From assembly GCA_964507445.1 (NCBI GenBank), contig CAZDQF010000022.1:1-64000 (forward strand): a stretch of 64,000 nucleotides of DNA. Direction: 5' to 3'. Each line of letters begins with the position of its first letter. Within the stretch, counting starts at the first letter, position 1. The position numbers and the translations under genes are program-made. Positions 8,817-15,908 of the stretch are shown here, one piece after another. The notes under the pieces are model-generated. The model had not been told where the DNA came from. It was given only the letters and a program-made list of their open reading frames with translations, and did not search any database. This stretch comes from GCA-2683135 sp964507445 (GTDB lineage: Bacteria; Planctomycetota; GCA-002687715).

Positions 8817-9863
8817 TCACGGCGAAAACCGGCGCCGATAGGCGCTGGAGGTGCTGACATCGAAGCCGTCGGCGCCGGAGCGCACCACGAAGCTGGCCAT
8901 CAGCCCCTCGCGCTCCGCCAGCGCCATGCCCTCCTCCGCTCCCATGACGAGCAAGGCCGTGGCCCAGGCGTCCGCCGCTTCACAGGTCTCGGCGAACACC
9001 GTGACGCTGGCCGTCTGGTGCGCCACTGGCCGCGCCACACGGGGATCAACCACATGGGAGTAGCGGGTCCCGTCCTCGACCCAGTAGTTGCGATAGTCAC
9101 CGGACGTGGCCACGGCCAGGTCACGCAGCGCGACATCCGTATGCCCGATCTCGCCCGAGGCTCGGGGTCGCTCGATGGCCACGGTCCAGGGCCGCCCTGG
9201 CCCCTTCTCCCCCATGCAGACGATCTCCCCTCCAACCTCCACGAGGACGTTGGAGAATCCGGCTCGACCCAACGCCCGGGCCACTCGGTCCACCCCGTGC
9301 CCCTTGGCAACGGCAGACAGGTCCAGGCGCAGCGACGGCGTCCGCTTCTTCAGGGCCGGAGGCTCGACACGAAACTCCAGGTTCTCATGACCAACGAGCT
9401 GCCGCGCGCGGGCCAGCTCTTCCTCGCTCGGGATCTTCCGATCCTCCGCCCGAGGCCCGAACCCCCACAGCCTCAGCACCGGCGAACAGGTGACGTCCAG
9501 GGCCCCGGAGGTCTCGCCGGCGATGTGCTGAGCGGTCGCCACCACGTGGGCGAAGGCGGAGGACACCGGGAACCAGTCGGGCTCGCGCCAGTCGTTGAAC
9601 CGGGAGATCTCCGACCCCGGACGGTAGTGGGACATCTCGTCCTCCACCGCGTTCAGCTCCGCCTCGATGGTCCGTCGGAGCGCTCCCTCGTCGGACACGT
9701 CCCCCGAGACCAGGACGCTCCAGGTGGTCCCCATGCAACGCCCCGTCAATCGGACCACGGAGGGCGCATCGGGCGGTGGCCCGTCGCCCCCACAGCCCGA
9801 GGCGAGGAGAACGACGAGCAGCGCCGCGGAGGCGCGGCCCGCGCGCTCAGCCACCGAAGTCAT
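8817..9863 (-). CDS. apbE: FAD:protein FMN transferase (ApbE), lipoprotein
   Basis: A 348-residue ApbE that transfers FMN from FAD to a threonine hydroxyl in flavoproteins of the periplasmic face. It starts with a lipoprotein signal (ALLVVLLASGC), as is usual for ApbE. Family segments include MGTTWSV, EMSHYRPGSEISRFN, LDLSAVAKGHGVDRVA and SGDYRNYW. The start overlaps the nqrF stop by 17 bases, so it is co-translated with the pump, and its substrates are almost certainly NqrB and NqrC of this operon. Confidence 0.95.
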   Translation of the reverse strand: MTSVAERAGRASAALLVVLLASGCGGDGPPPDAPSVVRLTGRCMGTTWSVLVSGDVSDEGALRRTIEAELNAVEDEMSHYRPGSEISRFNDWREPDWFPVSSAFAHVVATAQHIAGETSGALDVTCSPVLRLWGFGPRAEDRKIPSEEELARARQLVGHENLEFRVEPPALKKRTPSLRLDLSAVAKGHGVDRVARALGRAGFSNVLVEVGGEIVCMGEKGPGRPWTVAIERPRASGEIGHTDVALRDLAVATSGDYRNYWVEDGTRYSHVVDPRVARPVAHQTASVTVFAETCEAADAWATALLVMGAEEGMALAEREGLMASFVVRSGADGFDVSTSSAYRRRFSP

Positions 9864-11064
9864 CGAACAGGATGTTGTCGTTCTCGACGCCGAGATCGTC
9901 CAGCATCTTGCGGCATGCCTGCAGCATCATGGGAGGTCCGCAGAGGTAGTACTCGACGTCCTCGGGTGCCGGGTGGTCCTTCAGGTAGTTGTCATAGAGG
10001 ACCTGATGGATGAACCCGGTGTAGCCGTCCCAGTTGTCTTCCGGGAGCGGCTCGCTGAGGGCGAGGTGGTACTTGAAGTTGGGGAACTCCTCTTCGATCG
10101 CCCTGAAGTGGTCGGTGTAGAACAGCTCACGGAGCGAGCGGCCCCCGTACCAGTAGCTCACCTTGCGGTCGGTGGCCCGGTTCTTGAACAGCTCGAAGAC
10201 GTGAGAACGCAACGGCGCCATGCCCGCGCCGCCGCCGATGTAGATCATCTCGGACTTCGTGTCCTTGATGAAGAACTCACCGAACGGCCCCGAGATGGTG
10301 GCCTTGTCCCCCGGCTTGAGGTTGAAGATCCACGAGGACATCTTCCCCGGCGGTACATCCGGGTTCCGCGGCGGCGGAGAGGCGACCCGGACGTTGAGCA
10401 TGATGATGCCCTTCTCTCCGGGGTAATTGGCCATGGAGTAGGCGCGGATGGTGGTGTCGTCCACCTTCGACTTGAACCGCCACATGTCGAAGCGGTCCCA
10501 GTCCTCCCGGTACTCGTCGGCGATCTCGAAGTCCTTGTACTCCACCAGATGGGGCGGGCACTCGATCTGGATGTAGCCGCCGGAGGTGAAGTCCACCTGT
10601 TCACCCACGGGCAGCTCGAGGACCAGCTCCTTGATGAACGTGGCCACGTTCTCGTTCGAACGCACGACGCAATCCCACTTGCGAGCCCCGAGGGCGTCCT
10701 CCGGGACCTGGATCTTCATGTCCTGCTTGACCGCCACCTGGCAGGAGAGGCGACAGCCGGCGGCGGCCTCGCGCTTGGTGATGTGGGTCCGCTCCGTGGG
10801 CAGGATGTCGCCGCCGCCCTCGAAGACGTTGACCGTGCACTGGGCGCAGGTGCCGCCACCGCCGCAGGCGGAGGAGACGAAGATCCCCTCCTCCGCCAGG
10901 ACGCTCAGGAGCTTGCCGCCGGCGGGGACCTGAAGGGTCTTGTCGTCATTGACGAGGATGTTCACGGATCCGCTGGCCACCAGCTTGGACCGGGCCGCGA
11001 GGATCAGGACCACCAGGGCCGTCACCAGGCCCGTGAACATCAGGACTCCAAGGATGATGTCCAT
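9847..11064 (-). CDS. nqrF: Na+-translocating NADH:quinone reductase subunit F
   Basis: The 405-residue electron-input subunit: one N-terminal transmembrane helix (ILGVLMFTGLVTALVVLILAA), a 2Fe-2S ferredoxin domain with CGGGGTCAQC and a later Cys (residues about 60-115), then the FAD-binding domain (RAYSMANYPGE) and the NADH-binding domain (IYIGGGAGMAPLRSH, YLCGPPMM). It oxidises NADH and passes electrons to the 2Fe-2S centre. It lies nine bases after nqrE and overlaps apbE. Confidence 0.97.
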   Translation of the reverse strand: MDIILGVLMFTGLVTALVVLILAARSKLVASGSVNILVNDDKTLQVPAGGKLLSVLAEEGIFVSSACGGGGTCAQCTVNVFEGGGDILPTERTHITKREAAAGCRLSCQVAVKQDMKIQVPEDALGARKWDCVVRSNENVATFIKELVLELPVGEQVDFTSGGYIQIECPPHLVEYKDFEIADEYREDWDRFDMWRFKSKVDDTTIRAYSMANYPGEKGIIMLNVRVASPPPRNPDVPPGKMSSWIFNLKPGDKATISGPFGEFFIKDTKSEMIYIGGGAGMAPLRSHVFELFKNRATDRKVSYWYGGRSLRELFYTDHFRAIEEEFPNFKYHLALSEPLPEDNWDGYTGFIHQVLYDNYLKDHPAPEDVEYYLCGPPMMLQACRKMLDDLGVENDNILFDDFGG

Positions 11065-11073
11065 ATCAATGCT

Positions 11074-11682
11074 CTACAGCTGGATCCCACCGAAGGCCAT
11101 GAAGGCCAGGGACATCAGGCCGACGATGATGAACGTGATGCCGAGACCCTTGAGGCCGTCGGGAACGTCGGAGTACTTCATCTTCTCCTTGATCCCCGCC
11201 AGGGCCACGATGGCCAGGGCCCAACCGACGCCTGATCCCAGGCCGTAGGTGACGCTCTTGGCGAAGTTGAGGTCCTGCTGAACCATGAACAGTGAGCCGC
11301 CCAGGATCGCGCAGTTGACCGTGATCAACGGCAGGAAGATGCCGAGGGCGTTGTAGAGCGCCGGGAAGAACCGATCCAGGGTCATCTCCAGGATCTGCAC
11401 CATGGCGGCGATGACCCCGATGAACGAGATCAGCTTCACGAAGGTGAGGTCTGCGTCCGGTACGCCTAGCCAACCCAGCGCCCCTGGCTCCAACAGGTTG
11501 GTGTAGATCAGGTTGTTCACGGGGACCGTGATGGTCTGGATGACGATCACCGCGATGCCCAGGCCGAAGGCGGTCTCGACCTTCTTCGACACGGCGAGGA
11601 AGGTGCACATGCCCAGGAAGAACGCCAGGGCCAGGTTCTCGATGAAGATGAGCTTGATGAAGAGATTGAGGTGCTCTTGCAT
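11074..11682 (-). CDS. nqrE: Na+-translocating NADH:quinone reductase subunit E
   Basis: A 202-residue membrane subunit of the Nqr/Rnf D/E type with about six helices. It starts MQEHLNLFIKLIFIENLALAFFLGMC, where the cysteine in LGMCTFLAV is one of the ligands of the intramembrane iron centre shared with NqrD; a second conserved stretch is LITVNCAILGGS. Length is standard. It follows nqrD by 15 bases. Confidence 0.97.
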   Translation of the reverse strand: MQEHLNLFIKLIFIENLALAFFLGMCTFLAVSKKVETAFGLGIAVIVIQTITVPVNNLIYTNLLEPGALGWLGVPDADLTFVKLISFIGVIAAMVQILEMTLDRFFPALYNALGIFLPLITVNCAILGGSLFMVQQDLNFAKSVTYGLGSGVGWALAIVALAGIKEKMKYSDVPDGLKGLGITFIIVGLMSLAFMAFGGIQL

Positions 11683-11697
11683 GACGATCCTCCCTCC

Positions 11698-12324
11698 CTA
11701 AGCCCCGCTCTCGACCTGGTCAGGCTTCCAGGTCCGAAGCAACCAGATGAAGAGTCCGATGAGGAAGAACGCGCTGGGCGGCATCAACATCAGGATGTTG
11801 GGTGTGTACCAGCCGTTCTCCGTGTCCAGCTTCATGATCGTCAAGCCGAGGATCTTGCCGGCGCCGAACAGCTCTCGCCAGAACGCCACGAAGATCAGGA
11901 CCACGCTGTAGCCCAGGGCGTTGCCCAGGCCGTCGAGGGCCGAGAGCCGCGCCTCGTTCTTCATGGCGAAGGCCTCTGCCCTGCCCATGACGATGCAGTT
12001 GGTGATGATCAGCCCGACGAAGACGGTGATCTGCTTGTAGACGTCGTACTGGAACGCCTTGAGCACCTGCTCGACGACGATGACCAGGGACGCGATGATC
12101 GTCATCTGGACGATGATGCGGATGCTGCTCGGGATGCGGTCCCGGATCAGCGCGACCGCGACGTTTGAGAGCGTCACCACGAACACCACGGAGGCGCACA
12201 TGACCAGCGTGGGTGACATGGACGCGGTCACCGCCAGGGCGCTGCAGATCCCGAGGATCTGAAGCGCGATGGGGTTGTCCTGGAAGATCGGTTTGGTCAG
12301 GACGTCACGAGGTTTGTCCGCCAT
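11698..12324 (-). CDS. nqrD: Na+-translocating NADH:quinone reductase subunit D
   Basis: A 208-residue six-helix membrane subunit paralogous to NqrE. It shows LQILGICSALAVTASM and LIITNCIVMGRAEAFAMKN, the two cysteine-bearing half-helix motifs that hold the intramembrane iron centre together with NqrE. The start ATG shares one base with the nqrC stop (TGATG), indicating translational coupling. Confidence 0.97.
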   Translation of the reverse strand: MADKPRDVLTKPIFQDNPIALQILGICSALAVTASMSPTLVMCASVVFVVTLSNVAVALIRDRIPSSIRIIVQMTIIASLVIVVEQVLKAFQYDVYKQITVFVGLIITNCIVMGRAEAFAMKNEARLSALDGLGNALGYSVVLIFVAFWRELFGAGKILGLTIMKLDTENGWYTPNILMLMPPSAFFLIGLFIWLLRTWKPDQVESGA

Positions 12325-13127
12325 CAGTCCAGCCCTCCTTTCTTCTGCAACTTCTTCAGGAACGGGCCGTAGGCAGCGTCGGACATCCAGTACTTGAGCA
12401 TGCCGTCGACGCCACGGCAGGTGATGGTCGCACCGGAGATACCGTCAACCTGATGAGGGCTCGACAAGTCCGCCATGCCGGACTTGGTGATCTTGAAGTC
12501 GTAGCTCCCCTGATCGTCACGGAGCCTCTTGACCCCCTTGTCTCCACGATCACGGAACTGATTTCGCCAGCGAGGGTTGTCCACCTCGCCGCCCAGGCCG
12601 GGGGTCTCGGCGTGCTCGTAGAACACCAGCCCCCTCGTGGTCTTCAGGTCAGGCGCGAGACACAGGTAGCCGTACATGGTGGACCACAGCCCCTGCCCGA
12701 CCACCGGCAGGATGATGTTCTCCAGCTCGCCCTTCGGCTCATGGAGGTAGACCACCACCTGCTTCGGCCGCTTGGTGATCCCCGCCATGTACTGATCCGG
12801 GGTCACCGGGATCACGGCGGCGGGGTCGTTCATGGCGAGGCCCATGTCGAAGCCCGCCGGGTCGCCCTCCACCACGTCGCCGCTCTTCAGGTCCACGAGG
12901 ACCGGCTTGATGCCCGCCGCGGCGAACACGCTCTCCAGGTCCCCTTCGAAGTCGTCGCCGATGATCGCGGCGGCCAGCAGCACGTTGCGCTTCTTGTCGA
13001 CGGCGGCGTTCTTCTCCTGCTGAGGTCGCAGCCCCACGGCGACGGCGGAGACCACGACCGAGCAGACCACGCACAGGAGCGTGGAGACGAGGAGGACGTT
13101 CCGGGTGCTTTCCTTGTTACTGGACAC
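12324..13127 (-). CDS. nqrC: Na+-translocating NADH:quinone reductase subunit C
   Basis: A 267-residue subunit with one N-terminal transmembrane helix (VLLVSTLLCVVCSVVVSAVAVGL) and a periplasmic FMN-binding domain. The flavinylation motif DGISGAT near the C terminus (DNA about 12424-12450) is canonical; the final Thr carries the FMN attached by ApbE. The gene overlaps the end of nqrB by 11 bases and the start of nqrD by one. Confidence 0.97.
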   Translation of the reverse strand: MSSNKESTRNVLLVSTLLCVVCSVVVSAVAVGLRPQQEKNAAVDKKRNVLLAAAIIGDDFEGDLESVFAAAGIKPVLVDLKSGDVVEGDPAGFDMGLAMNDPAAVIPVTPDQYMAGITKRPKQVVVYLHEPKGELENIILPVVGQGLWSTMYGYLCLAPDLKTTRGLVFYEHAETPGLGGEVDNPRWRNQFRDRGDKGVKRLRDDQGSYDFKITKSGMADLSSPHQVDGISGATITCRGVDGMLKYWMSDAAYGPFLKKLQKKGGLD

Positions 13128-14319
13128 GGCGCGCCAACCTCCTCTTGATACCGGCCTTGACCACCATGTAGTCGATCAAGGGTGCGAACACATTGCCGAA
13201 CAGGATGGCCAGCATCACTCCCTCGGGGAAGGCCGGGTTGAGCACCCGGACCAGCACGGTCATGACGCCGATGAGGGCCCCGTAGATCCACTTCCCGGTG
13301 TTCGTCATGGAGGCGGACACCGGGTCCGTGGCCATGAACACCAGGCCGAAGGCCAGGCCCCCTGACACCAGGTGCCACGCCGGGTCCATCTCGAACATCA
13401 GGTTCACGTCGCTGCCCACGGCGTTGAGCAACGCAGCGAAGGCCATGGCCCCCAGGAGGACGGACGCCATGATCCGCCAGGAACCGATCCCGGTGACGAT
13501 CAGGAACGCCGCCCCTATGAGGCAGGCGAGGGTGGAGGTCTCCCCCATGGAGCCCTGGATGGTGCCCAGGAAGGCGTCGGCCCAGCTGATGTCCAGGTCC
13601 TTGATCGCGTCCATTCCGCCGGCCTGGCAGGCCCCGAGGATGGTCGGACCAGAGGTGGCGTCGGCCCCCGACGGCGCCCAGATCTCACCTGAGAGCTGTG
13701 CCGGATAGGCGAAGTAGAGGAACGCGCGGGCGGTGAGGGCCGGGTTGAGGAAGTTCTTGCCGGTGCCGCCGAACACCTCCTTGCCGATCACCACACCGAA
13801 GCTGATGCCCACGGCCACCTGCCACAGGGGGATGGTGGGCGGGAGGGTCAACGGAAACAGCATGCCCGTGACGAGGAACCCCTCGTTGATCTCGTGCCCG
13901 CGGACCGTGGCGAAGAGCACCTCCCAGAATCCGCCCGCGATCTGGGTCACGAGGAAGATGGGAAAGAAGTACAGCGCACCGTGGATCAGGCAGGACCAGA
14001 AATCGTCCGGACTGAACCCCAGCCCCATCCACTGCATGAACGAGGACCGCCAGTTCTCCGTCGGGCTGAGCCCGGCAGCGATGAGCTCGTTGGCCTGCAG
14101 CCCGGTGTTGTACATCGCCATGAAGATGCACGGCAGCAGGGCCCAGACCACGGTGATCATCATCCGCTTCAGGTCCAGGCTGTCGCGGACATGGCTGGCG
14201 CCCTTGGTGACGTCCGAGGGGGTGTACAGGAAGGCGTCCGCGGCCTCGTAGAGGGCGTACCCCTTGCTGTCCTTCTTCACCTTCTTGCCGACGTTGTCCA
14301 GGAGATCCCTGAGGCCCAT
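13117..14319 (-). CDS. nqrB: Na+-translocating NADH:quinone reductase subunit B
   Basis: The 400-residue membrane subunit that holds riboflavin and covalent FMN and contributes to the sodium path. Helices and loops match the family (ADAFLGTIQGSMGETSTLACLIGAAFL, FMATDPVSASMTNTGKWIYGALIGV). The start at 14319 (MGLRDLLDNVGKKV) follows the nqrA stop by one base; the open frame upstream is not coding. The flavinylation motif reads D-A-T-S-G-P-T at 13642-13662, where the family normally has Ala before the Thr; see findings. Confidence 0.96.
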   Translation of the reverse strand: MGLRDLLDNVGKKVKKDSKGYALYEAADAFLYTPSDVTKGASHVRDSLDLKRMMITVVWALLPCIFMAMYNTGLQANELIAAGLSPTENWRSSFMQWMGLGFSPDDFWSCLIHGALYFFPIFLVTQIAGGFWEVLFATVRGHEINEGFLVTGMLFPLTLPPTIPLWQVAVGISFGVVIGKEVFGGTGKNFLNPALTARAFLYFAYPAQLSGEIWAPSGADATSGPTILGACQAGGMDAIKDLDISWADAFLGTIQGSMGETSTLACLIGAAFLIVTGIGSWRIMASVLLGAMAFAALLNAVGSDVNLMFEMDPAWHLVSGGLAFGLVFMATDPVSASMTNTGKWIYGALIGVMTVLVRVLNPAFPEGVMLAILFGNVFAPLIDYMVVKAGIKRRLARRVQ

Positions 14320-14320
14320 G

Positions 14321-15691
14321 TCAGCCGTCCCTCTCGATGGTGGTGAGCGTCTCCCGGAGCAACGGGCCGTACTCCGTCTTGCCGGGGCAGACGAAGGTGC
14401 ACAGGCCCAGGTCCTCTTCATCCAGCTCCAGCGCCCCGAGGGCCTGGGCCGTGTCCGTGTCGCCGCTGAGCAGCGCCCGCAACAGGAAGGTGGGCATCAC
14501 GTCCAGGGGCATGACACGCTCGAAACTGCCCACCGGGACCATGGCCCGCGGGCTGCCGTTGGTGCTTGTGGTGAAGTCGAACTTCCGGGCACGGTTGAGG
14601 GCGGTGACGAACACGTTCTTGATGGAGAACCGGTCCCGACCGAGGCCGTGCCATCCCACGAACTCCCGCTCACGCCCCTCGTACAGCAGGGACACCTGCT
14701 GGTCATATCGCCCGAGGAAGCCGAGACGGACCTGCGCGTCGCCACCGGCAGAGGTGCCGCTGAGCAACGATCCGGAGACGACGCGGAGCTCTCGGCTCCC
14801 GTCCCCCACTTCGCCTTCAGCCAATTCGCTCACCGACGCGCCCATCCTGGTGAGGACGAGCCGCGGATTGGCGGCCGCGGGGCCGCCGATGGAGACCACG
14901 CGCTCCGTGTCGAGGACCCCATCGGTCATCAGCGCGCCCATGCAGACCACGTCCTGGTAGCCCGCGTGCCAGACCATGTCCGTGGGATGCACGATGGGAT
15001 CGACGAAGTGGATGTGGGTGCCCACGAGGCCGGCAGGGTGGGGGCCGGAGAACGTCACGTGGGTGACGCCCTCCGTATCCACTCCGGGGATGTCCACGCC
15101 CTCCCGGGTGATCAGGTACACCGGCCCATCCGTCAGGCGGGTCAAGGCGAGGAGCCCTGCTCGGAAAGCCGCCGGTCGCCGCTGGATCGCAACCCGTGGG
15201 AGCGGAGCCAGCGGGTTCGAGTCCATGGCGTTGACGAAGATGGCCCGCGGCGCGCCGTCCACAGGGGGCACGTTGCTGAAGGGTCGCGTCCGCAAGGCCG
15301 TCCACAGGCCGGAGCGGATCAACAGGTCCCTGACGGCCTGCGGGTCCGCCTCGAGCGGGTCACCCGGCGCGTCGAAGGTGAGGGCGTCGTCCCCTTCCTG
15401 CCGCACCACCACGGATTCCAGAACTCGCTTGGCGCCGCGGTTGACCGCCTCCACCACCCCGCACGCGGGGGACGTGAACGTGACCCCGGGGTTCTTCTTG
15501 TCCTCGAACAGGGGCTGGCCGATCTTCACCTGATCCCCTTCGGAGACCAGCATGGTCGGTTTCAGGCCAGGGTAGTCGGACCCGCGCACGCCGACCCTGG
15601 CGACTCCGCCTCCTTCCCCGAGCTTCTGCTCGGGGGCTCCGGAGACCGGGAGATCCAGTCCCTTGGTGATGGTGTAGTGCCGCTTGCTCAT
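14321..15691 (-). CDS. nqrA: Na+-translocating NADH:quinone reductase subunit A
   Basis: The 456-residue cytoplasmic subunit that binds ubiquinone, first gene of the operon. It starts MSKRHYTITKGLDLPVSGAPEQ, the typical NqrA N terminus, which fixes the start at 15691 although the frame is open to 15739. No good Shine-Dalgarno is visible upstream. Conserved segments include VVEAVNRGAKRVL and the C-terminal CTFVCPGKTEYGPLLRETL. The operon nqrABCDEF-apbE-nqrM spans about 7.2 kb and would couple NADH oxidation to sodium export. Confidence 0.95.
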   Translation of the reverse strand: MSKRHYTITKGLDLPVSGAPEQKLGEGGGVARVGVRGSDYPGLKPTMLVSEGDQVKIGQPLFEDKKNPGVTFTSPACGVVEAVNRGAKRVLESVVVRQEGDDALTFDAPGDPLEADPQAVRDLLIRSGLWTALRTRPFSNVPPVDGAPRAIFVNAMDSNPLAPLPRVAIQRRPAAFRAGLLALTRLTDGPVYLITREGVDIPGVDTEGVTHVTFSGPHPAGLVGTHIHFVDPIVHPTDMVWHAGYQDVVCMGALMTDGVLDTERVVSIGGPAAANPRLVLTRMGASVSELAEGEVGDGSRELRVVSGSLLSGTSAGGDAQVRLGFLGRYDQQVSLLYEGREREFVGWHGLGRDRFSIKNVFVTALNRARKFDFTTSTNGSPRAMVPVGSFERVMPLDVMPTFLLRALLSGDTDTAQALGALELDEEDLGLCTFVCPGKTEYGPLLRETLTTIERDG

Positions 15692-15810
15692 GGATCGGGG
15701 CCGACGGCGGGCGCAACCTGCCCGCGGTCGGGGGGCCAATGTTACGGACTCCCAGAGGGGGGCTCAATCACACGAGCGACCCCCGTTGCCGGTTCCGCCC
15801 CGGACCGATC

Positions 15811-15836
15811 AAAAGGACCACGGAACCCGGTCTTTT
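15811..15836 (-). terminator. Weak second hairpin with flanking A/T runs
   Basis: On the minus strand AAAAAGACC and GGTCCTTTT flank a GC-rich centre. The pairing GACC/GGTC is flanked by A and T runs with one bulge, giving an arrangement that could end transcription in both directions. The stem is short, so this is tentative. Confidence 0.35.
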
Positions 15837-15858
15837 TGCGGTCACGAGCCCCTCACCC

Positions 15859-15884
15859 CCGGGGACGGCCAACGCCGCCCCCGG
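15859..15884 (-). terminator. Strong GC hairpin after the TULIP-like gene
   Basis: CCGGGGACGGC pairs with GCCGCCCCCGG (10 of 11 pairs, one A-C mismatch) around a CAAC loop, 24 bases past the stop of the gene ending at 15909. There is no T run directly after it; the hairpin at 15811-15836 downstream supplies one. Confidence 0.5.
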
Positions 15885-15908
15885 CGTGCCCGGAGCACCG
15901 GGACCCGG

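Larger units (their letters stand above)
15692..15908. other. Intergenic region with terminators and nqr promoter
   Basis: 217 bases between the stop of the 787-residue secreted protein and nqrA, both on the minus strand. It holds two terminator-like hairpins near the secreted gene and must hold the nqr promoter in the 15692-15800 part. I cannot name a promoter sequence with confidence in such GC-rich DNA. Confidence 0.4.
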
